From Actinoplanes sp. L3-i22 (GTDB lineage Bacteria > Actinomycetota > Actinomycetes > Mycobacteriales > Micromonosporaceae): DNA of 64,000 nucleotides. A program made the translations under genes and the position numbers. Within the stretch, counting starts at the first letter, position 1. Each line of letters opens with the position of its first letter. A model generated the notes under the pieces. The model worked only from the letters and a program-made list of their open reading frames with translations. It searched no databases and was not told where the DNA came from. The stretch is taken from contig NZ_AP024745.1 in assembly GCF_019704555.1 (NCBI RefSeq), forward strand, positions 752,501 through 816,500, read 5' to 3'. Below, piece after piece: positions 18,191-26,046 of the stretch.

Positions 18191-18619
18191 ATGCGGTTCA
18201 TGGTGATCCTGAAGGCCACCGCCGAGAGCGAAGCCGGCGTCCCGCCCACCACCGAGGACTTCGAGACGATGGGCGCGTTCATCGAGGAGCTGATGGACGC
18301 GGGTGTGCTGCTGGCCGCCGACGGTCTGCACCCCAGCTCGATCGGCGCCCGGATCTACTTCGACGGCGAGCAGAAGACCGTGGTGGACGGGCCGTTCACC
18401 GAGACCAAGGAGCTGATCGCCGGCTACTTCCTGATCGAGACGAAGTCGCTCGAGGAGGCTGTCGAGTGGTTCAAGCGCTACCCGATCCTGCGCCCGGGCC
18501 AGGGGGCCAACCTGGAGATCCGGCGGGTCGCCCAGGCCGAGGACTTCGGCGACGAGTTCACCCCGGAGCAGCGTGAGGCGGTAGCCCGCCGGGACGCGGC
18601 AGCAGCCGGCAACAGCTGA
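18191..18619 (+). CDS. DGPF/YciI-domain protein paired with ECF42-type sigma factor
   Basis: 142 residues, ATG start with GAGGAGACAGCG upstream. A ferredoxin-like YciI-related fold, with the DGPF motif (VVDGPFTETKELIAGYFLIE, about residues 64-83) that names this group. In many actinobacteria genes for DGPF proteins lie beside ECF42 sigma factors and are their regulatory targets; here the sigma gene follows 147 bp downstream on the same strand. No enzymatic activity is established. The last 20 residues are a polar tail. The following spacer holds two imperfect copies of a roughly 30-bp direct repeat (about 18610-18675). Confidence 0.88.
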   Translation: MRFMVILKATAESEAGVPPTTEDFETMGAFIEELMDAGVLLAADGLHPSSIGARIYFDGEQKTVVDGPFTETKELIAGYFLIETKSLEEAVEWFKRYPILRPGQGANLEIRRVAQAEDFGDEFTPEQREAVARRDAAAAGNS

Positions 18620-18766
18620 TCAGCTTCGCGCCGGCGGGCCAACAACTGATCGGCCTCGCGCTGGCGGCGGCCAACCGCGGGTCGGCTCGGTGGCGGGGTG
18701 TGGCGGTGGTCGGCGACGGCTGGGCGGTGGGTTTGCGCCTGATTGCGCGGTGGGGTAGACGAGGGC

Positions 18767-20269
18767 ATGGCCACTGACACCCACCGTGCGATCGAGGCGG
18801 TCTGGCGGATCGAGTCGGCCCGGCTCGTCGCCGGCCTGACCCGGCTCGTCCGGGACATCGGCGTAGCCGAGGAGCTGGCGCAGGACGCGCTGGTCGCGGC
18901 GCTGGAGCAGTGGCCGGCGGACGGCGTGCCGCGCAACCCGGGCGCGTGGCTGATGACCATCGCCAAGCGCCGCGCCATCGACCAGATCCGGCGCGACGTG
19001 ACCTTCCACCGCAAGATCGCGGAGGTCGGCCGGGACCTCGCGGAGGCCGTCCCGGACATCGGCGTGCAGGTGGCCGAGGACGACGGCATCGGCGACGACC
19101 TGCTGCGGCTGGTGTTCGTGGCCTGCCACCCAATACTGTCCGCGGAGGCCCGGGCCGCGCTGACCCTGCGGTTGTTCGGCGGCCTGACCACCGACGAGAT
19201 CGCCCGGGCGTTCCTGGTGCCGGAGCCGACCGTGGCACAACGGATCGTGCGCGCCAAGAAGACCCTGGCCACCGCACGGGTCCCGTTCGAGGTCCCGCGC
19301 GGCGACGAACTGGCGGCCCGGCTCGCATCGGTGCTCGAGGTGGTCTACCTGATCTTCAACGAGGGCTATTCGGCGACCGCCGGCGACGACTGGATGCGCC
19401 CGGAACTGTGCGCGGACGCCCTACGCCTGGGCCGGATCCTGGCCCGCCTCGCCCCGCGCGAACCCGAGGTACACGGCCTGGTCGCGCTGATGGAGATCCA
19501 GGCCTCCCGGGCAGCCGCCCGCACCGGCCCCACCGGCGAGCCGATCCTGCTCGCCGACCAGAACCGAGCCCGCTGGGACCACCTACTGATCCGCCGCGGC
19601 CTGGCCGCCCTGGCCCGAGCCGAAACCCTGACCACCCCCTCAACCCAGCCGGAGCCCACAGCCTCGGCTTCAACCCGGCCGGACTCAACCCGGCCGGAGC
19701 CCGCAGCCTCGGCTTCAACCCGGCCGGAGCTCGCAGCCTCAGCGCGATCGGAGCCCGCAGCCTCCGCCTCGGCGCTGCCGGATTCCGCGGCCTCCGGTTC
19801 TGCCCGGGCCGGCGGTCACCCCGGCCCGTATTTTCTGCAGGCTGCCATCGCTGCCTGTCATGCCCGGGCCCGCCGCTTCGAGGGCACCGACTGGGTGCGG
19901 ATCGCCGAGCTCTACGAGAGGCTGGCCCAGGTGGCGCCGTCCCCGGTCGTGGAGCTGAACCGGGCGGTGGCACTCTCCATGGCCTACGGTCCGGCGGTCG
20001 GGCTGGCGCTGCTGGACCAACTGATGGCGTTCCCGGCCCTGCGGAACTATCACCTGCTGCCCAGCGCGCGCGGCGACTTCCTGGCCAAGCTGGGCCGGCA
20101 CGCGGAGGCCCGCCTGGAGTTCGAGCGCGCGGCGTCCCTCACCCGCAACGAGCGCGAGCGAACCCTCCTGTTGAACCGAGCGCGAGCCAGCCCTGCTGCT
20201 GAAGTAGGTGCGAACGAACCTCCTGTTGAACCGAGCGGTCATCGGCGAGCACCTGCCCGACCGTCCTGA
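18767..20269 (+). CDS. ECF42-type RNA polymerase sigma factor with C-terminal TPR-like extension and low-complexity insertion
   Basis: 500 residues from ATG 18767; upstream in-frame TTG is less likely. Sigma region 2 (about 10-85, with GAWLMTIAKRRAIDQIRRD) and region 4 (about 125-180, LTTDEIARAFLVPEPTVAQRIVRAKK) are intact. The long C-terminal extension (180-480) with VVELNRAVALSMAYGPAVGLALLD and LPSARGDFLAKLGRHAEARLEFERA is the TPR-like extension of ECF42 sigma factors, needed for their activity; no anti-sigma gene is expected. Unusual: residues about 287-353 are an Ala/Ser/Pro/Glu/Arg low-complexity insertion built of imperfect STRPEPAASA-like units, and the last 25 residues come from a second small DNA duplication. 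Pairs with the DGPF gene upstream. Confidence 0.88.
   Translation: MATDTHRAIEAVWRIESARLVAGLTRLVRDIGVAEELAQDALVAALEQWPADGVPRNPGAWLMTIAKRRAIDQIRRDVTFHRKIAEVGRDLAEAVPDIGVQVAEDDGIGDDLLRLVFVACHPILSAEARAALTLRLFGGLTTDEIARAFLVPEPTVAQRIVRAKKTLATARVPFEVPRGDELAARLASVLEVVYLIFNEGYSATAGDDWMRPELCADALRLGRILARLAPREPEVHGLVALMEIQASRAAARTGPTGEPILLADQNRARWDHLLIRRGLAALARAETLTTPSTQPEPTASASTRPDSTRPEPAASASTRPELAASARSEPAASASALPDSAASGSARAGGHPGPYFLQAAIAACHARARRFEGTDWVRIAELYERLAQVAPSPVVELNRAVALSMAYGPAVGLALLDQLMAFPALRNYHLLPSARGDFLAKLGRHAEARLEFERAASLTRNERERTLLLNRARASPAAEVGANEPPVEPSGHRRAPARPS
19638..19820 (+). repeat. Imperfect in-frame repeat inside the sigma factor gene
   Basis: Several imperfect copies of a unit containing TCAACCCGGCCGGAGCCC and GCAGCCTCGGCT. 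It encodes the low-complexity insertion and keeps the reading frame, which suggests expansion by slippage or recombination. Confidence 0.75.
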
Positions 20270-20331
20270 CCGTCGGGAGGCGCTGTCACTGCCGCAATTG
20301 TGCTCGGATCTTCAAGATCGTGCCGACGGGC

Positions 20332-20357
20332 TGTGGATAACCCGCCAGTGTGGATAA
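20332..20357 (+). promoter_or_regulatory. Pair of perfect DnaA boxes
   Basis: TGTGGATAA occurs at 20332-20340 and again at 20349-20357, in the same orientation with eight bases between. This is the complement of the TTATCCACA DnaA box. The site lies between convergent genes, 30 bp from repeat copy B. No replication gene is nearby, so it looks like a DnaA titration or regulatory site and not an origin. Confidence 0.6.
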
Positions 20358-20386
20358 CTCCCGCGGGGTGGGTTTTTGGGGTAGAG

Positions 20387-20521
20387 CGCAACCACCCGCG
20401 GACGTCGCCCTGGAGGGTCTCGCGTTCTGGGCGCCCCGCGCCCTTGCGAGGCCCGGAAGGGTCCCCGCGGGAGCGACGATCAGTTATTGGCCGCAGCCGA
20501 GGCAATAAAGAATTTGATCTT
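20387..20521 (-). repeat. Dispersed structured repeat, copy B
   Basis: Reverse-orientation copy of the family, nearly identical to copy C at 31815: GGCCGCAGCCGAGGCAATAA on this strand corresponds to the ATTGCCTCGGCTGCGGCC landmark. It lies between the convergent sigma factor and decarboxylase genes. The surrounding spacer 20270-20752 also holds the DnaA boxes and a 16-bp tandem repeat, and no gene. Confidence 0.88.
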
Positions 20522-20622
20522 GATTGGCGGCTGTCCGGAGCTGGGGCGTGAGGCCGGGGCGGACCGCGGCCTCACGCCATGCGCAAGAATCAGCGCCTAC
20601 TCAAGATCGGCGCCTCACGTGA

Positions 20623-20735
20623 GGATCGCCTTGCCTGGGGATCGCCTCGCGAGGGATCGCCGTGCGTGGGGGATCGCCTCGCGAGGGATCGCCGTGGGTG
20701 GGGATCGCCTTGCGGGGGAGCGCCTTGTGTGGGGA
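20623..20735. repeat. Tandem repeat of about 16 bp built on GGATCGCC
   Basis: GGATCGCC starts at 20623, 20639, 20654, 20671, 20686 and 20702, with a variant GGAGCGCC at 20717, so the period is 15-17 bp. Each is followed by a TTGCG- or TCGCG-like segment. It abuts the 3' end of the decarboxylase gene. Irregular period argues against coding. Confidence 0.8.
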
Positions 20736-20752
20736 CCGGCGTCTCGTGGGGG

Positions 20753-21997
20753 TCAGCGCCAGCGGGCGATGACCGTGGCGCCGCCGATGACCCGCTCGTC
20801 GACGCTGACCAGGGCCTCGGCCTTGTCGGCCGGGAGGTAGACGTCGGTGCGCGAGCCGAAGCGGATCAGGCCGTAGCGCTCGCCCTTGGCCAGCAGCGTG
20901 CCGACCGGCGCGCGCTGGACGATGCGGCGGGCGATCAGGCCGGTGCGCTGGGCCACGACGACCGTGCCGTTCTCGGTGTCCAGGACGGTGTAGGCGGCCA
21001 CGTTGTGCTCGGCGGCGGCGGTGGCGGCGTTCGCGTAGCCGCCCTCCTCGACGAAGTAGTCGGCGACGCGGCCGGCGACCGGGGTGCGGTTGACGTGCAC
21101 GTCGAAGACCGAGAGGAAGACCGCGATGCGGAGGAACTCGCCCGGGCCGAAGCGCTCGTCGTGCATCCGCTCGACGGAGAGGACCTTGCCGTCCGCGGCG
21201 GAGACGACGGAGGACGCGTCGGTGGGCACGTCCCGCTGCGGGTCGCGGAAGAACGCCGCGACCGGGGCGGCGGCCAGCGCCGGGATCAGCCAGAGCTTCG
21301 ACTTCGGGCGGGCGCGGCGGGCCAGCGCGGCGAGGCCGAGGGCGATGCCGGCGGCGGCGACGCCGTTCGAGTCGATGTGCATGGTGCGGGTCAGCGGGAC
21401 GCTCGACGTCCGGTACGCCGGGGCCAGGGTCGCCGCGGTGGTCACGTCGGCGGGGGTGAAGCGCAGCTTGTGCACCCGCAGCGGCGGCTGGTTGCGGACG
21501 ATCAGGTCGGAGCCGACGCCGAAGAGCGAGCCCTGGCGGAACAGTTCGGCCGCGGCGCCCTCGGTGCGGCCCGGGCCGGCCGGGGTGGCGACGGTGAGCA
21601 CCGCGCCGTCGTTCAGGTGCTTGGCGAGCTTGTCGATCAGGCCGCGGGTGTCCTCGGCGGTGCCGGTCAGCGGCTCACCGACGATGATCACGTCGGCCGG
21701 CTGCGCCTCGTCCAGCGACTCGAGGATCTTCACCCGGTCGGCCACCCAGCTGCCGAGGCCGGTGATGTGGCCGCGGAGCAGGTCGGCGCTGCTGTGCTCG
21801 CCTGCGACGAGGACCAGGGTGTCTCCCGGCAGCAGCGCCTCGACGGCGGCGGCGACCACGGTCGATGCGTGGTCGGCCCCGACCAGCAGCGCGGTGGTGG
21901 CCGCGTTCTGCCGGGCGAACTCGGCGGTCAGGGCACGGGCGGCCCGGGCTCCGACGGCCGGAACGGGCGTGGCGGACACGACGGGGAACTGGCTCAT
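20753..21997 (-). CDS. psd: Phosphatidylserine decarboxylase with N-terminal methyltransferase-like domain
   Basis: 414 residues. The C-terminal 170 residues form a short-type phosphatidylserine decarboxylase: DVHVNRTPVAG (HVxRxP element) and IRFGSRTDV near the end, where self-cleavage before Ser382 would create the pyruvoyl group. A hydrophobic stretch (about 205-245, ending in FFRDP) precedes it, as usual. Residues 1-200 are extra: a Rossmann-like alpha/beta region (TTALLVGADHAST, then DTLVLVAGEH, then ADVIIVGEPL) that resembles a class I methyltransferase fold without a clear SAM glycine motif. The product would be phosphatidylethanolamine, made from the product of pssA at 17033. The symbol rests on the C-terminal domain. 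Confidence 0.87.
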   Translation of the reverse strand: MSQFPVVSATPVPAVGARAARALTAEFARQNAATTALLVGADHASTVVAAAVEALLPGDTLVLVAGEHSSADLLRGHITGLGSWVADRVKILESLDEAQPADVIIVGEPLTGTAEDTRGLIDKLAKHLNDGAVLTVATPAGPGRTEGAAAELFRQGSLFGVGSDLIVRNQPPLRVHKLRFTPADVTTAATLAPAYRTSSVPLTRTMHIDSNGVAAAGIALGLAALARRARPKSKLWLIPALAAAPVAAFFRDPQRDVPTDASSVVSAADGKVLSVERMHDERFGPGEFLRIAVFLSVFDVHVNRTPVAGRVADYFVEEGGYANAATAAAEHNVAAYTVLDTENGTVVVAQRTGLIARRIVQRAPVGTLLAKGERYGLIRFGSRTDVYLPADKAEALVSVDERVIGGATVIARWR

Positions 21998-22051
21998 TCC
22001 GCGAGCATATTGCCCCGCCCACGGCTGTCGGCCTGTGGGCGGGGCATCGGG

Positions 22052-22396
22052 TCATTTCTCCGTTTTGTGCGCGGGGTGCTCGGTTTCGAACTTGGTGGCC
22101 GGGTCCTCCATGAGCTCCTGGACGATCGAGGCGTGCACCTCGGGCGGCAGGTCGCCCGGCGTGGTCGCCACCCGGGTCTCGGCGGCCACCGGGGTCGGGA
22201 CCGGCTGCTCACGGCGTCCGGAAGTGATCGCCCCGAGCAGGCCGACCGCCCCGAACAGGATCAGGCCGCCGGCGACCGTCCAGCCCAGCGCCGGCAGGTG
22301 CAGGGTGATCACCCGGGAGATCGCCCACCAGGCCGCGATGACCAGGAAGAGCAGGCCGAAGGTCAGCGAGACGGCGTCCATCCGATGCGGTTTCAT
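22052..22396 (-). CDS. Small two-helix membrane protein downstream of PspC-domain gene
   Basis: 114 residues, ATG at 22396 with GGAGGTGATC directly upstream, a near-perfect ribosome site. Two hydrophobic helices (about 9-27 and 36-58) are followed by a charged C-terminal tail of about 50 residues ending in HPAHKTEK, probably cytoplasmic. The start overlaps the stop of the PspC/LiaF-like gene by four bases, so the two are translationally coupled and probably work in the same envelope-stress module. I do not recognise a named family. Confidence 0.78.
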   Translation of the reverse strand: MKPHRMDAVSLTFGLLFLVIAAWWAISRVITLHLPALGWTVAGGLILFGAVGLLGAITSGRREQPVPTPVAAETRVATTPGDLPPEVHASIVQELMEDPATKFETEHPAHKTEK

Positions 22397-23742
22397 CGGA
22401 TCACCTCCAGGTTTCCGGTGTCCAGGTGCAGGTCGAGGGCGAGCTTGCCGCCGCCGGCGCCGTCCGCGCCGAGGTCGGTGACGGACTGCGACTCCGCGGC
22501 GGAGCCGCTGTACTCCTGGCCGAAGACCAGGGCGCGACCGCCGACCCGGACCTGGGCCGTGGTGTCGACGTTGTCGGGCAGCATCACCCGCAGCTGGCCG
22601 ACCTTCATGTCGACCGTGGTGGCCTGGTCGGCGTTGGTGAAGTCGACGCCGCGCAGGTCCAGGGTCACGTTGCCGAGGGTGAACTCGTACGAGTCGGCGA
22701 GCTCGGCGAGGCTGGCCGGACGGTACACGCTGTCCCGGAACTCGCCGCCCCAACGCTCGGTGCCCGTGGAGATCAGCAGACCGATTGTGGTCAGGATGGC
22801 CAGGAAGATCAGCCCACGTGCCCGGCCGAACCAGGTGCCGACCAGCAGGCCGAAGCCGATGGTGGTCAGCGCGGTCGCGAAGTACGCCGAGACGGAGACG
22901 TTCAGGCCGGCCATGTCCATCGCGGCCAGCACGCCCATCACCACGATCAGCGCGAAGAAGGTCAGCTTGCCCAGGATCGAGCGCTCCTTCGGCGGCTTCG
23001 GCGGCTTGGGCGGTTTCGGCGGGAGGGGCGCGGGCGGCGGGTACGCCCCGGAGTTCGCGAACGGGCCGTGCGGTGCGAACGGCGGCCGGTAGCCGGACTC
23101 GGCCGGCGGGGTCCAGCGGGGCGGCTCGTACGCCGTCACCGGTTCCTCGGCCGATGCGGCCGGGGCCGGGGGCGGCTGGGTGAACGCCATCGTCGGTTCC
23201 TCGGCCGGACGCGGCGGGGGCGGCCCGGCCGGTGCCGGCGGAAACGTCCCGGCCGGCGCCGTCCGCTTGATCAGCAGGAACGCGCCGACCAGCGCCGCGG
23301 CCGCCAGCATGCTGGCCCGGGCGCCGTCGCTGACCACGAACGAGAAGGTGAGCAGGGCGGCCGCGCCGAGCAGGACCACGGAGAGCGGCGACATCCCGGA
23401 GTGGCCCTTGCCGAGCAGCGACTCCACCGGGGAGGCGGTGTCCCCCTCGGACGGGATGATCAGCCAGCCGATCAGGTAGAACAGCACGCCGGCGCCGCCC
23501 AGCACGCCGAGCACCGCGAGCAGCACCCGCCACAGCACCGGGTCGGTGTTGGTGCGGCGGGCCAGCGCGCCGCAGACGCCGGCGATGTAGCGGCCCTCCC
23601 GGGGGCGGACCAGTTGCTGCCGGGCGAAGGCGGCCTGGGCCGCGGAGAGCCACGGCGGGATGTTCGCAGTTGAGGCGGAAGGTGCCGGCCCGCCCTCTGG
23701 ACCGGTACCCGGGGTACGGGGTTCGGCAGCTTCGTCGTTCAT
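22393..23742 (-). CDS. PspC-domain membrane protein with LiaF-like C-terminus
   Basis: 449 residues. After a polar N-terminus, a PspC domain spans about 40-105 (LVRPREGRYIAGVCGALARRTNTDPVLWR and a hydrophobic helix ending in IGWLIIPSEG). Four or more helices, a long Pro-rich loop (about 165-255) and further helices follow. The C-terminal 110 residues, with ELADSYEFTLGNVTLDLRGV and VGQLRVMLPDNV, look like the beta-strand domain at the end of LiaF-type regulators. LiaF proteins inhibit a partner histidine kinase; here a PspC-containing kinase and its response regulator are encoded divergently across 132 bp. The frame is open far upstream, but the start is taken at ATG 23742 since longer forms overlap the kinase. 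Confidence 0.85.
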   Translation of the reverse strand: MNDEAAEPRTPGTGPEGGPAPSASTANIPPWLSAAQAAFARQQLVRPREGRYIAGVCGALARRTNTDPVLWRVLLAVLGVLGGAGVLFYLIGWLIIPSEGDTASPVESLLGKGHSGMSPLSVVLLGAAALLTFSFVVSDGARASMLAAAALVGAFLLIKRTAPAGTFPPAPAGPPPPRPAEEPTMAFTQPPPAPAASAEEPVTAYEPPRWTPPAESGYRPPFAPHGPFANSGAYPPPAPLPPKPPKPPKPPKERSILGKLTFFALIVVMGVLAAMDMAGLNVSVSAYFATALTTIGFGLLVGTWFGRARGLIFLAILTTIGLLISTGTERWGGEFRDSVYRPASLAELADSYEFTLGNVTLDLRGVDFTNADQATTVDMKVGQLRVMLPDNVDTTAQVRVGGRALVFGQEYSGSAAESQSVTDLGADGAGGGKLALDLHLDTGNLEVIR

Positions 23743-23874
23743 GCCTTCGATCCTGCGTCCCGCCCGGCCCGAGTTGCCTCCGGCGCCGACCCTGAGGCCA
23801 CCCTGATATCCGGAGTCTGTCTTCCCGGGGTGTTCCCCGTGGTCAGGGCTTGCCGTACGTGTGACGATCGGAGA

Positions 23875-25137
23875 GTGACCACAACCGTCGCTCCACCGCA
23901 GCCGCGCCGGCTGTACCGCCCCCGCGATCATCGCATCGTGGCCGGCGTCGCGTCCGGGCTCGCGCGCCATCTGGGCGTGCCGGTCCTGGCGGTGCGGATC
24001 AGCCTGGTGGTTCTGCTCGGCTTCAACGCCCTGGGCCTGCTGCTCTACGCGGCCTACTGGGCGGTCCTGCCGCAGGAGGCGCGCAACGACGAGAAGCCGG
24101 CCGGCCGGGACTTCGCCGCGCTGATCCCGTTCGCCGCGATCGGCCTGGGCGTGGTGATCCTGCAGACGCTGGTCTTCGGCGACCAGGTGGCCACCACGGT
24201 GGGCTGGATGATCGCGGTGGTCGCGGTCGGCGCCGGGGTGATCTGGCACCAGTCCGACCCGAGCCGCCGTGAGCAGTGGACCGATCCGAACGCACCGTCC
24301 GGCCTGATGGCCGCGATCGTCGGCGAGGGCGACCGGCGCTCGTTCATGTTCCGCTTCGTCGGCGGTGGCGTGCTGGTCGCGATCGGCGTGATCGGGGTGG
24401 TCGCGATCTACTCGCCGGCCGACTCGCTCTCCTCGGTGCTCAACGGCATCATCTTCGCGCTGGTCGGCCTGCTCGGCGTCGGCGTGGTGGTGGCGCCGCT
24501 GGTCTGGCGCACGTTCGGCCAGCTGCGCGCCGAGCGCGAGGGCCGGATCCGGGAGCAGGAGCGCGCCGAGGTGGCCGCGATGATCCACGACCAGGTGCTG
24601 CACACGCTGGCGCTGATCCAGCGCAACTCGGCGGACATCAAGGAGGTCCAGCGGCTGGCCCGCGGCCAGGAGCGCAGCCTGCGCAACTGGCTCTACAAGC
24701 CGACCGCCTCGCCGACCGAGCGGTTCGCGGCGGCGCTCGAGCAGGCCGCCGCCGAGGTCGAGGACACGTACGCGATCAGCGTCGAGACCGTGGTGGTCGG
24801 CGACACCCAGTGCGACGAGCGGGTCGCGGCCCTGGTCGCCGCCGCGCGGGAGGCGCTGGTCAACGCGGCCCGGCACGCGGGGGTGCAGACCGTGTCGCTC
24901 TACGCCGAGGTCGAGCCGGACGAGCTGAGCGTCTTCGTCCGGGACCGAGGCGCCGGCTTCGACCTGAGCGGCGTGGCCGAGACACGGCACGGCGTCCGTG
25001 GTTCGATCATCGGGCGCATGCAGCGTCACAACGGGCGGGCGGAGATCCGCAGCGCTCCCGACAGCGGTACCGAGGTGCGTCTCACGCTTCCGATGGCCCG
25101 GGAGAGCGTGACCGCCGGTAAGGAGTCAGCACGATGA
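23875..25137 (+). CDS. PspC-domain sensor histidine kinase
   Basis: 420 residues from the GTG at 23875; an in-frame upstream start would add 15 residues. A PspC domain (about 8-65: LYRPRDHRIVAGVASGLARHLGV) is followed by several membrane helices up to about 220. The phosphorylated His lies in AAMIHDQVLHTLALIQ, the HisKA_3 type that pairs with NarL-like regulators. The ATPase has the N box AAREALVNAARHAGV and a G box DRGAGFDL. It probably senses envelope or membrane stress, and the divergent LiaF-like gene would be its modulator. It overlaps the response-regulator gene by four bases. Confidence 0.92.
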   Translation: MTTTVAPPQPRRLYRPRDHRIVAGVASGLARHLGVPVLAVRISLVVLLGFNALGLLLYAAYWAVLPQEARNDEKPAGRDFAALIPFAAIGLGVVILQTLVFGDQVATTVGWMIAVVAVGAGVIWHQSDPSRREQWTDPNAPSGLMAAIVGEGDRRSFMFRFVGGGVLVAIGVIGVVAIYSPADSLSSVLNGIIFALVGLLGVGVVVAPLVWRTFGQLRAEREGRIREQERAEVAAMIHDQVLHTLALIQRNSADIKEVQRLARGQERSLRNWLYKPTASPTERFAAALEQAAAEVEDTYAISVETVVVGDTQCDERVAALVAAAREALVNAARHAGVQTVSLYAEVEPDELSVFVRDRGAGFDLSGVAETRHGVRGSIIGRMQRHNGRAEIRSAPDSGTEVRLTLPMARESVTAGKESAR

Positions 25138-25799
25138 CCGAGCCCGTGACGCAGTCGGAGGGTCGGCTGGCCGTCTTCCTGGTGGACGACCACGCGATGT
25201 TCCGCGCCGGGGTGCGCGCCGAGTTGGGCCGCCATGTCGAGGTGGTCGGCGAGGCGAGCACGGTGGCCGAGGCGATCAGCCGGATCGGCACGATCCAGCC
25301 GGACGTGGTGCTGCTCGACGTGCACATGCCGGACGGCGGCGGCCGCGCGGTGCTGGAGTCGATCCGGCGCACCCACCCGCAGGTCAAGTTCCTGGCGCTG
25401 TCGGTCTCGGACGCCGCCGAGGACGTGATCGGCCTGATCCGGGCCGGCGCCCGGGGCTACGTGACCAAGACGATCTCGCCGGACGAGCTGGCCGCCGCGG
25501 TGCGCCGGGTGGCCGACGGCGACGCGGTGTTCAGCCCGCGGCTGGCCGGTTTCGTGCTGGACGCGTTCGCCTCCCGGCCGGACGTGCCGGTCGCCGACCC
25601 GGAGCTGGACCAGCTGACCAACCGCGAGCGCGAGGTTCTGCGCCTTCTCGCGCGGGGTTATGCGTACAAGGAAATCGCCAAAGAGTTGTACATCTCGATC
25701 AAGACGGTCGAAACGCACGTGTCCAATGTGCTGCGGAAACTCCAGATGAGTAACCGTTACGAGTTGTCACGCTGGGCGGCTGACCGCCGCCTCGTCTGA
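25134..25799 (+). CDS. NarL/LuxR-type response regulator
   Basis: 221 residues. The receiver (about 10-125) has the acidic pair in VDDHAMFRAG, the phospho-acceptor Asp in VVLLDVHMPDGGG (about residue 61), and the Lys in YVTKTIS. The LuxR-type HTH (about 158-221: LTNREREVLRLLARGYAYKEIAKELYISIKTVETHVSNVLRKL) is complete. It overlaps the kinase gene by four bases (ATGA), and the pair forms a two-component system with the divergent PspC/LiaF-like operon as the likely target. A hairpin terminator follows at 25810. Confidence 0.95.
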   Translation: MTEPVTQSEGRLAVFLVDDHAMFRAGVRAELGRHVEVVGEASTVAEAISRIGTIQPDVVLLDVHMPDGGGRAVLESIRRTHPQVKFLALSVSDAAEDVIGLIRAGARGYVTKTISPDELAAAVRRVADGDAVFSPRLAGFVLDAFASRPDVPVADPELDQLTNREREVLRLLARGYAYKEIAKELYISIKTVETHVSNVLRKLQMSNRYELSRWAADRRLV

Positions 25800-25809
25800 A
25801 GCGAGATCA

Positions 25810-25850
25810 ACCGAGCGTCACCGAAGATCACATGATCGGCTGCGCTCGGT
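25810..25850 (+). terminator. Hairpin after the response regulator gene
   Basis: ACCGAGCG (25810-25817) pairs with CGCTCGGT (25843-25850); the loop holds a further palindrome, ATCACATGATC. It starts 10 bases after the stop. Confidence 0.55.
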
Positions 25851-26046
25851 GTACGTTTGGCCACTACAGGGAGTACTTGCAGCTCAGACCCGTCGAATCG
25901 GCCGAAAGAACGATCTTTGGGCTTGCGTACGGACGTAAACGGCTAATATCGGCTTGATAACGGCGCTCTTTGGTTTCAGTGCCCCTGTGTCACAGTGGCA
26001 GCTACTCACACAACCCCTCGTGAGCGCCCTTGAAGGAGACACTCCC

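Noticed and set aside
20270..20400. Chromosomal origin or plasmid origin at the DnaA boxes
   Set aside because: Only two boxes, no AT-rich unwinding region, and no dnaA, dnaN, parAB or rep gene nearby.
20239..20505. ORFs recurring in each dispersed repeat (also at 5341 and 31579), all beginning PRLRPITDR
   Set aside because: The recurring peptide only reflects the repeat DNA; frames differ after the core, changes follow base pairing and not codon position, and no start signals are present.
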